From Solea solea (taxonomy: Eukaryota; Chordata; Actinopteri; Pleuronectiformes; Soleidae): DNA of 64,000 nt. The translations under genes and the position numbers were made by a program. Each line of letters begins with the position of its first letter. Positions within the stretch are counted from its first letter, which is position 1. The notes beneath the pieces were generated by a model. The model saw only the letters and a list, made by a program, of their open reading frames with translations. It made no database searches and was not told the origin of the DNA. This document shows, in pieces, positions 63,242 through 64,000 of this stretch. The stretch is taken from contig NC_081141.1 in the NCBI RefSeq assembly GCF_958295425.1, forward strand, positions 19,895,680 through 19,959,679. Direction: 5' to 3'.

Positions 63242-64000
63242 ATAATTTAGGGCACGTATTTAGAAAGAACAGGAGAATTGGGACAGGGACTTAGAATCTC
63301 AGTGTTGCCATGGGCACCAATGGAAAGGGAACTCAAATCTCTTTAGTGTAAGCATACAACACTGCTGTTAAAATTCTCCAAGGCATTTAACCTGGGGGCC
63401 CAGGGAAACATTTTCTCTTGCAGGCACTGGAAGGTGCTATTTTATTGCAGGGAAGACAGTACTACAAATAATGGCATAACCTACAGGGAATGTGTGATAT
63501 TACTTTGCAGATCTCAAGCATTTGTTGTTGATTGGATGTGTTTTTATCACTTGAAATGTTGGCCTTTGTGCCTTCTAAATGGTCAGGAAATGTGTTTCCC
63601 TTTGTGTTATGATTATGAAATGACTTGTCCTCTGAAAGTCTTTTCCAACCTGTGTCACAGCGCTGAGCGGTAACAATGGTGAGGTCACACAGAAGCAGGG
63701 GCTTTAATTCCTCAGTGGCTTAAAGAGATTGAGTCTTTGTCGTGCCTCTGATAGAGCGCTGTCAACTTAAAGCTCCTTTTGTATGACATTAGTTTATGCT
63801 GGGGCTAGTGAGTGGCTAAGTAGTGCACATTTCCCAACAGCAGCAGGTCTAAAACTGAAACTTTTCTCAGCAGGGGCACTGTACAGAACACTGCAGGAAA
63901 CTTAACGCTGCCAGAAACCATTAAGAGCAAAGCTGTGATCTAGCTTTCATTTTCACTCAGTTGACAAATTTCTGCATTGACTTTCTCTTTTTATTGTTGA

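Larger units (their letters stand above)
41232..64000 (+). other. 22.8-kb stretch without a supportable exon
   Basis: No secure exon on either strand; the longest ORFs (up to about 170 codons) have no recognisable motifs, odd composition, or overlap repeats. It is probably further intron of the same gene or 3' flanking sequence; the window cannot decide between them. It holds hAT-type elements (43051, 52472, 54078), a fold-back element (49869), SINE relics (41729, 59025), GT arrays (47619, 49011), a TTTAA array (52285), a CT array (59476), a G run at 58616-58628, and purine-rich tracts around 46140-46420 and 47655-47815. Confidence 0.65.

Overview
The window reads as intron-rich vertebrate nuclear DNA, almost certainly from a ray-finned (teleost) fish. 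Stop codons are dense in all six frames and no long ORF is present. There are many CA/GT microsatellites, several kinds of DNA-transposon remnant (Tc1-like, short hAT-type elements with 8-bp target duplications, fold-back elements), a LINE 3' ORF relic, and pieces of a tRNA-like SINE family with a microsatellite tail. This mixture is typical of fish. I see no bacterial-type genes, operons, CRISPR arrays, rRNA or convincing tRNA genes.

The one supportable gene is on the + strand. Four short exons (8548-8722, 13049-13126, 23086-23163, 30574-30654) have consensus AG/GT borders and compatible phases. Spliced together they read as a single protein segment of about 137 residues. It closely resembles my recollection of the C-terminal third of CCSER1 (FAM190A, coiled-coil serine-rich protein 1): a conserved helix around LMQQDCTAVKTLLL, a Ser/Pro-rich linker, a short coiled coil, and an RVTQTE motif. 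Introns here are 4.3 to 10 kb. A fifth exon at 41183-41231 is possible but weak. Both ends of the gene lie outside the window.

Layout: 1-8547 is upstream intron with a fold-back element and two copies of a short duplicated module. 8723-13048 is an intron with one hAT-like element. 13127-23085 is an intron with a 233-bp tandem duplication, a LINE fragment and a dead Tc1-like element. 23164-30573 is an intron with a SINE relic inserted beside a half fold-back element, and a local duplication near 29.5 and 30.1 kb. 30655-64000 has no secure exon and holds most of the hAT-type elements, SINE relics, a TTTAA array and strand-asymmetric purine/pyrimidine tracts.

I found no new biological system. 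The most useful observations are a predicted dynein light-chain (LC8-type) binding motif beside the coiled coil, the phase-0 symmetric exons, the transposons dated by intact target-site duplications, and several unexplained local duplications. Family names and the CCSER1 match come from memory and reading, not from a search.
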